A DNA stretch of 14,963 bases from assembly GCA_045649855.1 (NCBI GenBank), contig JAZRQN010000071.1, forward strand, positions 1 to 14,963, given 5' to 3'. Origin of the DNA: URNF01 sp045649855 (GTDB taxonomy: Bacteria > Bacillota > Clostridia > Oscillospirales > Acutalibacteraceae). This document shows positions 1 to 7,196 of this stretch, in pieces (the stretch's first letter is position 1; the number at the start of each line of letters is the position of its first letter). The position numbers and the translations under genes are program-made. The notes beneath the pieces were generated by a model, which was given only the letters and a program-made list of their open reading frames with translations, searched no databases and was not told the DNA's origin.

Positions 1-351
1 GGTCGTTTGCTCGATTTTGATGGTTGTTCTTGATGTAAAGGTGGTTTTCTTTACGGTTGTCGGTTTAGCTGTTGTGGTGCGCTTCACCGACTGTTTTCCC
101 TCTGTGGAGGTGCTCCCACCCGTCCTCTCGGCGGTGGTAGAGGTTATTACCGTCGTTCGTGTCGTACTTGCTGTTGTTTGGTCATTGGAAGCGGTCGTGT
201 CTGCCGTGCTGACAGATGTCTGCACACCGCTCGTATCGGTTGCCTGCGTGTTCTCCTGCACCGACGAGAATATTTCCTCATCCGTGCAACCGCCAAAGCA
301 TACCAGCGCACACACGGCAACCACACACAACCAGCGTTTATATTCCATCAT
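1..351 (-). CDS. Threonine-rich lipoprotein, 3' end cut by window edge
   Basis: The frame stays open from the ATG at 351 to base 1 (117 codons), so the C-terminal part lies outside the window. The N-terminus has a basic start (MMEYKR), a hydrophobic stretch at residues 7-21 and a lipobox-like F-G-G-C ending at Cys22, which predicts a lipid-anchored, surface-exposed protein. From residue 35 onward the sequence is low-complexity: about 31 of 83 residues are Thr, with Ser, Lys and Arg and many TT pairs. This resembles a cell-wall spacer that would lead into a downstream domain. An SD (AGAGGTG, 358-364) sits inside the last codons of the TtcA-like gene, whose stop is 5 bp upstream, so translation is probably coupled. 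Two adjacent ATGs (351 and 348) could serve as start. The function is unknown; it may depend on the missing C-terminal domain. Confidence 0.75.
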   Translation of the reverse strand, partial: MMEYKRWLCVVAVCALVCFGGCTDEEIFSSVQENTQATDTSGVQTSVSTADTTASNDQTTASTTRTTVITSTTAERTGGSTSTEGKQSVKRTTTAKPTTVKKTTFTSRTTIKIEQTT

Positions 352-356
352 ACGTA

Positions 357-1184
357 TCACCTCTCGTAGTCATCGAGGAAGCTGTGAAGCTCATCACCTT
401 TACGGTATCCCAATACTGTTTCCAGGTTCACGTTTTCGGCAGAACGGAAGATATTCACGTCCACCTGTGGATTTTCTTTACGCAGATCGGCAATGAGGCG
501 TTTCACCTCTTGTCGTTTGGAATCCATCGTATCATTTTCCAGCCCTGCGGTCATACTGCAAGCACACCGCAGGAAGGTCAGATCGTTGTATCGTTGCCAA
601 CTGAGAATATCCGCCTCTTTGACCAGATACAACGGACGGATGAGTTCCATTCCCTCAAAATTGGTACTACGCAATTTGGGCATCATGGTACGCATTTCCG
701 CTCTGTACAACATACTCATCAAATTGGTTTCAATCACGTCGTCAAAATGATGCCCGAGCGCAATTTTGTTGCATCCGAGTTGTTGCGCAAACTTATACAA
801 ATATCCACGGCGCATCCGCGCGCACAGGTAACACGGGTTGCCGTCCGTCTGCTTATCCACCCATTGAAAGATAGGGGCATCAAATATCTCGATAGGCACT
901 TCCAGCTTGGCGGCGTTGTCGATGATCTGCTGACGGTTTTCAGGGGTATAGCCGGGATCCATCACCACGAATTTACAGGAAAACGGCACTTCACTGCCGT
1001 GGCGTTCCAACTCTTGCATACATTTGGCAAGCAACATAGAATCCTTGCCGCCCGAAATACAGACAGCCACCTTGTCTCCTGCCGACAACATCCGATACTC
1101 TTTCAGACCGCCGATAAAACGGTTCCAGATCTGTTTGCGGTATTTCTTGATAATACTGCGTTCAACCAACTGACATTCAGTCAT
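357..1184 (-). CDS. TtcA-like PP-loop tRNA thiolation protein
   Basis: This 275-residue protein belongs to the TtcA/TtuA branch of the PP-loop ATPases, which adenylate a tRNA base and insert sulfur using a [4Fe-4S] cluster. Visible motifs are the ATP-binding PP-loop SGGKDS (44-49), a CYLC pair (C118, C121) followed by RMRRG, GHHFDD (144-149), and a late cysteine site reading C207-A-C209. In TtcA the cluster uses the CxxC pair plus one late Cys. In E. coli the late site is CxxC, here it is CxC. The start at 1184 has an SD (AAGGAG, 8 bases upstream) inside the end of the flippase gene and overlaps that gene by 8 bp; a longer frame back to 1238 has no good SD and adds an unlike N-terminus. The family call is firm. 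The exact target base (C32 or another) is not settled, since Clostridia carry several paralogues. Confidence 0.85.
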   Translation of the reverse strand: MTECQLVERSIIKKYRKQIWNRFIGGLKEYRMLSAGDKVAVCISGGKDSMLLAKCMQELERHGSEVPFSCKFVVMDPGYTPENRQQIIDNAAKLEVPIEIFDAPIFQWVDKQTDGNPCYLCARMRRGYLYKFAQQLGCNKIALGHHFDDVIETNLMSMLYRAEMRTMMPKLRSTNFEGMELIRPLYLVKEADILSWQRYNDLTFLRCACSMTAGLENDTMDSKRQEVKRLIADLRKENPQVDVNIFRSAENVNLETVLGYRKGDELHSFLDDYER

Positions 1185-2586
1185 CCGCCGCCACTCCTTT
1201 TTTACCGAGGAAACGACGCAACGTCTGCAACAGCGCACCGCCGTTGATCACAAACAGCACGGCAAGCAGCGCAATTTCGATATACACCCAGAACGAGATT
1301 TCCAGTATCATAATCACCGCCATCACGCTCACCAACGCAAAGTTGAGCAGGAAACGCGATACACTCCAATCAATCGGGATGAACCGGCGGGTATGCACCG
1401 CACGCACCACAAATGTGAGCATATAGCTCAGCGCGGTGGATATAGCGGCACCGTGCACGCCCCACACGGGAATCAGCACCATATTGCCGATAATGTTCAT
1501 CCCTGCACCCAAACAAGAGGTCCACAGCGTGCTGCGGCTTTGCTTTTCCACCACGTACACCGTGCCAAGGAAGGTAACCAAACAAGAGAAAGTGGTCGCA
1601 ATCAAAAGGGTCGGGATATACTGCCACGAATCGTAAAACGCATCCGACACCAGAATGTTGGTGATGATCTTGGAGAACAGAATCAATCCGCCGGCCGCTA
1701 AAAACATCACCGATTGGAACATCACAAACACTTTCGAGAAAAAGTCGCGACGTTCCTCTTTGCTTTTTTCAGATAACACCGACAACTGCCACGCATCCAT
1801 AAAGATGCTGCAAAGCAGTATCAAAATGGTGGGGATTTTGTACGACACCGCATACAGACCGTTGTATTCATCTCCCAAGAACCATTTGATGATATAGCGG
1901 TCGGACACGTCGGTGATCCACCACAGCACGGTGGTGGGAATCATCGGGAGCGCATACCGCAACATCGCACTCCAGGTGCTTTTGCGCAGATACGAAAAGC
2001 GCAAATAGCGGTGCAATCCGCAGGCAATGATGAAATACACGGTAGAACCCACGTCCGCCAGCACGATCGCCAGCAAATAGCCGGTGATTCCCATATCCGC
2101 AAACAGCAAGAACCATACGTTGAACACAACCGTCAGCGCCGTACCGAGAATACCGCCCAGCGCAAACCGCTTGACACATCCGAGCGCTTTTGCCAGACGT
2201 GCACACAGATAGTGGATCATCGCGCACAAAATAAACAGGTAAATGAGCGGTAAATACTCACCGATACCACCGATCATCCGAAACACGGGGTACAACAAAC
2301 AAAAACCGCCAAAGCCAATCGCAATGGTTACAAAACCGGATGTGAACACCGTTCGGGGATCATTCTCCCCGTCCGCACCAAAGCGGATGATGCTTTCGTT
2401 GATGCCCAGCGACACCACGGGGATGAGCAGATTTGCCGCCTGCACCAGCAAGTCCACAATACCGTATTCACCCTTGGTCAGTACGTGCGTATACAGCGGC
2501 ATCAAAAAGAAGGTGAGCAGTTTAGAACCAAACGTGCCGATCGCCAAAATCGCCGCTGTGGAAAATAGTTTTTTATATCGATTCAT
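1177..2586 (-). CDS. Polysaccharide/lipid-linked oligosaccharide flippase (Wzx/MurJ superfamily)
   Basis: This 469-residue integral membrane protein is hydrophobic throughout, with roughly 12-14 membrane helices. The N-terminus is typical of the polysaccharide biosynthesis/MATE-like flippase superfamily: a short basic tail, a first helix with IGTFGSK, then a helix ending before a PLYTHVLTKGEYG-type segment and a VDL motif. Such proteins turn undecaprenyl-linked glycans across the cytoplasmic membrane for wall or capsule polymers. The tail ends in a short polar stretch (LGKKGVAADD). A strong SD (GGAGG) lies 6 bases before the ATG. It is the first gene of a three-gene operon driven by the promoter at 2620-2648, and its last codons contain the SD and start of the TtcA-like gene. 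No glycosyltransferases are nearby, so the substrate cannot be named. Confidence 0.88.
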   Translation of the reverse strand: MNRYKKLFSTAAILAIGTFGSKLLTFFLMPLYTHVLTKGEYGIVDLLVQAANLLIPVVSLGINESIIRFGADGENDPRTVFTSGFVTIAIGFGGFCLLYPVFRMIGGIGEYLPLIYLFILCAMIHYLCARLAKALGCVKRFALGGILGTALTVVFNVWFLLFADMGITGYLLAIVLADVGSTVYFIIACGLHRYLRFSYLRKSTWSAMLRYALPMIPTTVLWWITDVSDRYIIKWFLGDEYNGLYAVSYKIPTILILLCSIFMDAWQLSVLSEKSKEERRDFFSKVFVMFQSVMFLAAGGLILFSKIITNILVSDAFYDSWQYIPTLLIATTFSCLVTFLGTVYVVEKQSRSTLWTSCLGAGMNIIGNMVLIPVWGVHGAAISTALSYMLTFVVRAVHTRRFIPIDWSVSRFLLNFALVSVMAVIMILEISFWVYIEIALLAVLFVINGGALLQTLRRFLGKKGVAADD

Positions 2587-2619
2587 AGAGAACCTCCATG
2601 ATATTGACGTATTCAGTTT

Positions 2620-2648
2620 AGTATACTATTTTTTACGAAAAAAAGCAA
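2620..2648 (-). promoter_or_regulatory. Sigma-A-type promoter of the flippase operon
   Basis: Read on the minus strand, a -35 box TTGCTT (2643-2648) is followed after exactly 17 bp by the -10 box TATACT (2620-2625). Transcription would start near 2613, giving a leader of about 27 nt that carries the GGAGG SD. The spacer is very A/T-rich (a T7 tract and an A6 tract). Confidence 0.65.
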
Positions 2649-2654
2649 GTGGCA

Positions 2655-2683
2655 TTGACAACCGCGCACTTTAGCCTTAAAAT
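2655..2683 (+). promoter_or_regulatory. Sigma-A-type promoter for the 113-aa gene, tex and hydrolase
   Basis: A perfect -35 TTGACA (2655-2660) is followed after 17 bp by -10 TAAAAT (2678-2683). The start would fall near 2690, about 29 nt before the ATG at 2719. Its -35 lies only 6 bp from the -35 of the divergent flippase promoter. Confidence 0.65.
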
Positions 2684-2718
2684 TATAGGTAAGATATAGC
2701 GAAAAAAGAAGGTGCTGT

Positions 2719-3060
2719 ATGGGACTGTTTGCCCGTAGAAAATACAAAAAAGAACGCGCACTCATCGAACAACTGATGGCGCGATTGGACGGCAAAGAAC
2801 TGCAATACGTCGTGCGCCGTTCGGTGAAAGAGGACGGCTCTCCGAAAGAAGACGTACTCGGTAAAGGCGGTCGTATTATGGCGCCCGGCGATTTTGTCGC
2901 TGTGTATGCAGGACAAAAACAGGTGTTTATCAATCACGCACCTCGCACCGTTACGTTTGGTGAACTGATGGCACTCAACGGTGTGCGCATCGAGGGACAC
3001 AATGAGTTGACCGATGCAAACGACGTGCTCATCGCATACTATTCCTACTATCGTAAATAA
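2719..3060 (+). CDS. Conserved-looking hypothetical protein, 113 aa
   Basis: I do not recognise the family. The protein is 113 residues, with a very basic N-terminus (MGLFARRKYKKER), then an amphipathic helical segment (about 14-30) and a mixed alpha/beta remainder ending in an aromatic/basic tail (AYYSYYRK). There is no signal peptide, membrane segment, cysteine pair or recognisable catalytic motif. That it is a real gene is supported by a consensus promoter (2655-2683), an SD (AAGGTG) 4 bases before the ATG, codon use like its neighbours, and a stop that shares bases with the tex SD (TAAGGAG, 3058-3064). It leads the tex operon and is probably translationally coupled to tex. The basic N-terminus would suit nucleic acid, ribosome or membrane-surface contact, but that is only a guess. 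Confidence 0.7.
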   Translation: MGLFARRKYKKERALIEQLMARLDGKELQYVVRRSVKEDGSPKEDVLGKGGRIMAPGDFVAVYAGQKQVFINHAPRTVTFGELMALNGVRIEGHNELTDANDVLIAYYSYYRK

Positions 3061-3064
3061 GGAG
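3058..3064 (+). promoter_or_regulatory. SD of tex overlapping upstream stop
   Basis: The sequence TAAGGAG contains both the stop of the 113-aa gene and the SD of tex, 6 bases before the ATG at 3071. This decides the tex start: the longer frame back to 3014 has no such site and adds 19 unlike residues. Confidence 0.7.
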
Positions 3065-3070
3065 AATCCC

Positions 3071-5221
3071 ATGGATATTATTGCAACACTCGCAAACGAA
3101 CTGCACCTGCGTCAAAACCAGGTAGAAAACACTGTCAAACTGTTAGACGACGGCTGTACCGTCCCGTTTATTGCACGTTACCGCAAGGAAATGACGGGGT
3201 CTTTGGACGACCAGTTGGTACGTGAACTGTCCGAACGCCTTATCTATCTGCGCAATCTGGATGAGCAACGCGAAAAGGTACGCGCCGCCATCACCGAGCA
3301 GGAAAAGATGACCGACGAGATTGCGGCGGCTCTCGATGCGGCTGTTACGCTCACCGAAATCGAGGATATTTACCGCCCCTATCGCCCCAAACGCCGCACC
3401 CGTGCCTCTATGGCGAAAGAACGCGGACTGGAGCCTTTGGCGGACAAGCTGTACGCACAAGAAGCCAACTGTCCCGATCCCGTCGCTCTCGCCGCCGATT
3501 TTATCACCGAAGAAGTGCCCGATGCACAGGCGGCATTGCAAGGTGCTATGGATATTATCGCCGAAAATATTTCGGATGATGCCGCTACGCGCAAACGTTT
3601 GCGCAACATTTTGATGCTCAACGGCGATCTGGTTTCCAAAGGCGCTACGGAAGAAGAAAGTGTTTACAGTCTCTATTACGATTTCAAAGAACCGCTCAAA
3701 AAGATTGCAGGCCACCGCGTACTCGCGGTCAACCGCGGCGAACGAGAAGAGTTTTTGAAAGTATCCGTTTCTATGACGCCCGAAAAAGCACTGCGTGTGT
3801 TGGAATCGGTGCATATCAAGGAAGGCAGTGCCGCTACGCAGTATGTACGCGATGCCGCATATGATGCATACGACCGTCTGATTTTTCCCTCGCTCGAGCG
3901 TGAAATTCGCAATGAACTCACCGAAGTGGCGAGCGATGCCGCTATCAAAGTGTTCTCCGCTAACCTGCGCCAACTGTTGATGCAGCCGCCCATCAAAGGC
4001 AAAGTAGCCCTCGGTCTGGACCCCGGTTATCGCACCGGTTGCAAGGTCGCCGTGGTGGACGAAACGGGTAAAGTGCTGGATACAGGCGTTATCTACCCCG
4101 TGCCGCCGCACAATAAGATCGACGAGGCCAAACGCCTGGTTGCAGGCTGGATCAAAAAACACGGCGTAGAAATCATTGCTATCGGCAACGGTACTGCTTC
4201 TCACGAAACCGAAGTGTTTGCCGCAGAACTTCTGAAAACCATTCCCGAAAAAGTTTCGTATATGGTGGTCAGCGAGGCAGGCGCTTCCGTATATTCCGCA
4301 TCCAAACTGGCGGCGGCGGAATTTCCTGATTATGACGTTTCTCTGCGCAGCGCGGTATCCATCGCGCGCAGATTGCAAGATCCGCTGGCAGAGCTGGTGA
4401 AAATCGACCCGAAAGCCATCGGTGTCGGACAGTATCAGCACGATATGCCGCAAGCGCACCTTGCCGATGCGCTGTCGGGTGTCGTTGAAGATTGCGTCAA
4501 CGGCGTTGGCGTGGACCTTAACACCGCTTCTGCGCCCCTGCTCGCTCGTGTGGCAGGTATTTCCTCGGCGGTTGCGAACAACATCGTTGCCTACCGCGAA
4601 GAAAACGGTGCATTCTCCACCCGTACACAACTCAAAAAAGTGCCGAAACTCGGTCCGAAAGCATTTGAACAGGCGGCAGGCTTCTTGCGTATCCCTGAAA
4701 GTAAGCAGATGCTGGATCGCACCGCTGTTCACCCCGAAAGTTATGCGGCGGCGGAAAAACTGCTCGAATTGTTCCAGATGGACAAGAAAAAACTGCCTAC
4801 ATCCGCCGCAGGTCTGTCCGAAAAACTGGAAGCATACGGCACGCAGAAAGCGGCTGATGAAATCGGCGTCGGCGTGCCCACTCTGCTGGATATTGCGGCA
4901 GAATTGCAACGTCCCGGACGCGATCCGCGTGGTGAGTTGCCGCCTCCGTTGTTGCGCACCGACGTGATGGGTATGGAAGACTTGACCCCCGGTATGGAAC
5001 TGACGGGTACCGTGCGCAATATCATCGATTTCGGCGCATTTGTAGATATCGGCGTGCATCAGGACGGTCTGGTGCATATCTCGCAGATCACCAACCGTTT
5101 TATCAAACATCCGCTGGAAGTGCTCAAAGTCGGCGATGTGGTGAAGGTATGGGTGCTCAAAGTAGACGTACCGCAAAAACGCATCAGCCTGACTATGAAA
5201 CCGCCAAAAGCCGAACAGTAA
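3071..5221 (+). CDS. tex: Tex family RNA-binding transcription accessory protein
   Basis: This full-length Tex homologue (716 aa) is a cytoplasmic nucleic-acid-binding protein related to eukaryotic Spt6 and thought to act with RNA polymerase or RNA decay. Domains in order: the helical Tex N-terminal region (about 1-300, including FIARYRKEMTG and IYRPYRPKRRT), a YqgF/RuvC-like fold starting at GLDPGYRTGCK (about 313-440), a tandem helix-hairpin-helix region (about 480-545, with DLNTAS and VAGIS), and a C-terminal S1 RNA-binding domain (about 640-712, with GTVRNIIDFGAFVDIG and GLVHISQ). Length and order are those expected for the family. The start at 3071 is set by TAAGGAG. The hydrolase gene follows after 13 bp. 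Confidence 0.96.
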   Translation: MDIIATLANELHLRQNQVENTVKLLDDGCTVPFIARYRKEMTGSLDDQLVRELSERLIYLRNLDEQREKVRAAITEQEKMTDEIAAALDAAVTLTEIEDIYRPYRPKRRTRASMAKERGLEPLADKLYAQEANCPDPVALAADFITEEVPDAQAALQGAMDIIAENISDDAATRKRLRNILMLNGDLVSKGATEEESVYSLYYDFKEPLKKIAGHRVLAVNRGEREEFLKVSVSMTPEKALRVLESVHIKEGSAATQYVRDAAYDAYDRLIFPSLEREIRNELTEVASDAAIKVFSANLRQLLMQPPIKGKVALGLDPGYRTGCKVAVVDETGKVLDTGVIYPVPPHNKIDEAKRLVAGWIKKHGVEIIAIGNGTASHETEVFAAELLKTIPEKVSYMVVSEAGASVYSASKLAAAEFPDYDVSLRSAVSIARRLQDPLAELVKIDPKAIGVGQYQHDMPQAHLADALSGVVEDCVNGVGVDLNTASAPLLARVAGISSAVANNIVAYREENGAFSTRTQLKKVPKLGPKAFEQAAGFLRIPESKQMLDRTAVHPESYAAAEKLLELFQMDKKKLPTSAAGLSEKLEAYGTQKAADEIGVGVPTLLDIAAELQRPGRDPRGELPPPLLRTDVMGMEDLTPGMELTGTVRNIIDFGAFVDIGVHQDGLVHISQITNRFIKHPLEVLKVGDVVKVWVLKVDVPQKRISLTMKPPKAEQ

Positions 5222-5234
5222 GAGAGGTGTAGAT

Positions 5235-6056
5235 ATGATTTACCAACAGATTGAACTGAACGTAGATTGTGCCAAAGCAGGCGTGGAAGGTATCGCTCAT
5301 GCGACCCTCACCGCCTACATCATCAACCCCGAAAAGGATATGAATCAAGACCTGCGCCGTCCTGCCGTGGTCATCTGCCCCGGCGGCGGTTACGGTTACA
5401 CCTCTGCGCGAGAGGGCGATCCTATCGCCAGACGCTTTTTGGCGGCAGGATACAATGCATTTGTCCTGTGGTATGACGTGATGACCTTGCCGTTCCCCTC
5501 CCACCTGCTCACCGCCGCCAAAGCGGTGGCTACCGTGCGAGAAAACGCTGACGAATGGTTCACCGACCCTCAGAATATCACCATCGCCGGTTTTTCTGCA
5601 GGCGGACATCTGGCAGGCAGTCTCGGCGTGCTTTGGAATCGCGACTACGTCAAGGATGCCCTTGGCTACTACAACGCCGAACATCGCCCGAACGGTATGA
5701 TCCTCTCCTACCCTGTTATCACTTCGGGAGAATTTGCACACCGTGGTTCGTTCACCAAACTGTTGCTTGACCGCTATAGCGACGAGTTGCTGGAAGAAAC
5801 CTCGCTTGAAAAGCAGGTATCCCCCGATACGGTTCCCGCATTCATCTGGCACACCTTTGAAGACACCTGCGTGCCGGTAGAGAACTCGTTGATGATGGCG
5901 TCAGCCATGCGCAAACACGGCGTACCGATTGAACTGCACATCTTCCCCCGCGGCGGACATGGGTTGTCGTTGGTAACCCCCGAAGTAGGCGGTGGCCCTG
6001 CTGAATGCGCCGTCTGGACCGATATGGCTGTACGCTGGATCGACAATTTGAAATAA
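5235..6056 (+). CDS. Alpha/beta-hydrolase, acetyl-esterase/BD-FAE-like
   Basis: This is a 273-residue alpha/beta-hydrolase without signal peptide, so intracellular. The oxyanion-hole segment is CPGGGY (48-53), the nucleophile elbow GFSAGGH puts the catalytic Ser at 121, and the likely acid and base are Asp210 (in FEDTCVP) and His242 (in GGHGL). This pattern matches the carbohydrate acetyl-esterase and feruloyl-esterase-like hydrolases of gut Firmicutes and Bacteroidetes, which remove ester groups from imported plant oligosaccharides. The substrate is not shown by the sequence, and no glycan-utilisation genes lie next to it. An SD (GAGAGGTG) lies 5 bases before the ATG. It is the last gene of the plus-strand operon behind tex and is followed by a strong terminator. 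Confidence 0.88.
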   Translation: MIYQQIELNVDCAKAGVEGIAHATLTAYIINPEKDMNQDLRRPAVVICPGGGYGYTSAREGDPIARRFLAAGYNAFVLWYDVMTLPFPSHLLTAAKAVATVRENADEWFTDPQNITIAGFSAGGHLAGSLGVLWNRDYVKDALGYYNAEHRPNGMILSYPVITSGEFAHRGSFTKLLLDRYSDELLEETSLEKQVSPDTVPAFIWHTFEDTCVPVENSLMMASAMRKHGVPIELHIFPRGGHGLSLVTPEVGGGPAECAVWTDMAVRWIDNLK

Positions 6057-6063
6057 GAAATGA

Positions 6064-6097
6064 AAAAGCCGATGTAACGCTTGTTACATCGGCTTTT
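6064..6097. terminator. Bidirectional rho-independent terminator
   Basis: A perfect 15-bp stem (6064-6078 with 6083-6097) encloses a GCTT loop. The arms begin with A4 and end with T4, so a U-tract is formed on either strand. It sits between the convergent hydrolase gene (stop 6056) and the YerC-like gene (stop 6101). Confidence 0.9.
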
Positions 6098-6100
6098 ATT

Positions 6101-6373
6101 TTACAATATTTTCCTGTATCCGTCGCCGTATTGTAAACTGCGGGATACGCGGGACAAGGTCGCAGAGGAGATGTCTGTCTGTTCGATAATCTCCGCGTAC
6201 GTCTTGCCTTCTTTCAGCAATTTTGCGGCGCGCAAACGCTGTGCCATCTGCTCGATCTCTTTATCGGTGCACAGATCAGCAAACAGTTGCTGACAATCCT
6301 GTACGTCCGTCAAAGATACCAATACCGCATATAAATCGTCTATCATGGCAGCTGTTGTTTTTCTGTCTTTCAT
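6101..6373 (-). CDS. TrpR/YerC-family transcriptional regulator
   Basis: This 90-residue DNA-binding protein belongs to the TrpR superfamily, YerC/YecD branch. A helical N-terminal half, with the typical LCTDKEIEQMAQRL segment (34-47), is followed by a helix-turn-helix at about 57-79 (KTYAEIIEQT then SSATLSRVSRSL). YerC-type proteins are small dimeric regulators whose ligands are mostly unknown; TrpR itself uses tryptophan. The start at 6373 is taken because an SD-like GAAGG lies 8 bases upstream and the family begins here; a longer frame back to 6475 runs inside the ATPase gene. It lies 1 nt after the ATPase stop, so it is the last cistron of the amino acid transporter operon. That placement suggests feedback control of uptake, which is inference. 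Confidence 0.85.
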   Translation of the reverse strand: MKDRKTTAAMIDDLYAVLVSLTDVQDCQQLFADLCTDKEIEQMAQRLRAAKLLKEGKTYAEIIEQTDISSATLSRVSRSLQYGDGYRKIL

Positions 6374-6374
6374 G

Positions 6375-7181
6375 TCAAATACCTTCAAACGATTTACTGA
6401 GGAATGCACGCGTTTTCTCGGATTTCGGATGATCAAACACCTCGTCGGGCGTACCCATTTCTTCGATGACGCCATCCGCCATAAAGATCACTTTATCCGA
6501 TACGTTGCGCGCAAATTCCATTTCGTGAGTTACAACGATCATGGTGCTGTCCTTGCTTTTCAGCGCACGAATAACCTTTAACACTTCACCCGTCAACTCG
6601 GGGTCCAGTGCCGAAGTCGGCTCGTCAAAGCACAGAATATCGGGCGACAATGCAAGCGCACGTGCAATCGCCACGCGCTGTTGCTGACCACCTGACAACT
6701 GGCAGGGATATTTATCCTGATGCGCCGTCATATCTACCTTTTGCAACAATCCGTCTGCCTTTTCATCTATCAGTTGTTGGGCTTGTTGCAGATCGGTACA
6801 TTCAAGGTAGCTGCCCTCTTTTTTAATTTTTTCTTTCGCCAGCAAGCTTTCCGCAAGCGTGATATTGCGCTTGACGGTATACTGCGGAAACAAATTGAAC
6901 TGCTGGAACACCAAACCGAAATGCAAACGATTTTCACGAACCGCCGCATCACTCAGCACCGTCTTATCTTCGGCATCAAACAGCACTTTGCCGTTTACCG
7001 AAATGCGGCCCTCCTGCGGTGTTTCCAGGAAGTTGAGACAACGCAACAACGTGGTCTTACCCGAACCGGACGAACCGATAATGGACAAAACCTCGCCTTT
7101 TTCAAGAGAAAAGGAGATGCCTTTGAGTACTTCGGTCTTGCCGAAACTTTTTTTGATGTCTTCTACTTGTAATACCGACAT
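6375..7181 (-). CDS. Polar amino acid ABC transporter, ATP-binding protein
   Basis: This is the 268-residue cytoplasmic motor subunit of a GlnQ/HisP-type importer. Walker A is GSSGSGKTT (36-44), Q-loop VFQQFNLFP (91-99), signature LSGGQQQR (162-169), Walker B LCFDEP (183-188) and switch His219 (VTHEM). It is longer than the usual 240 or so residues: between the Q-loop and the signature there are about 15 extra residues compared with HisP, in a Lys/Glu/Gln-rich helical stretch (about 116-142). An SD (AGGAGG) lies within the 15-bp gap after the permease stop. It is coupled to the permease upstream and the YerC-like regulator downstream. The substrate is an amino acid by family; which one cannot be read from this subunit. 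Confidence 0.95.
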   Translation of the reverse strand: MSVLQVEDIKKSFGKTEVLKGISFSLEKGEVLSIIGSSGSGKTTLLRCLNFLETPQEGRISVNGKVLFDAEDKTVLSDAAVRENRLHFGLVFQQFNLFPQYTVKRNITLAESLLAKEKIKKEGSYLECTDLQQAQQLIDEKADGLLQKVDMTAHQDKYPCQLSGGQQQRVAIARALALSPDILCFDEPTSALDPELTGEVLKVIRALKSKDSTMIVVTHEMEFARNVSDKVIFMADGVIEEMGTPDEVFDHPKSEKTRAFLSKSFEGI

Positions 7182-7196
7182 AGCTCTCCCCTCCTC

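Noticed and set aside
1185..1238. Longer N-terminus for the TtcA-like protein
   Set aside because: The added 18 residues are Cys/Arg-rich, lie inside the flippase gene, and lack an SD; the start at 1184 has AAGGAG.
17..1247. Plus-strand open frames over the lipoprotein and TtcA-like genes
   Set aside because: They are antisense to genes with clear family motifs and SDs, and their proteins have no recognisable features.
3143..5176. A 677-codon minus-strand open frame opposite tex
   Set aside because: It is the mirror of the tex codon pattern; the product is His/Phe/Arg-rich with no domain, while the plus strand encodes complete Tex.
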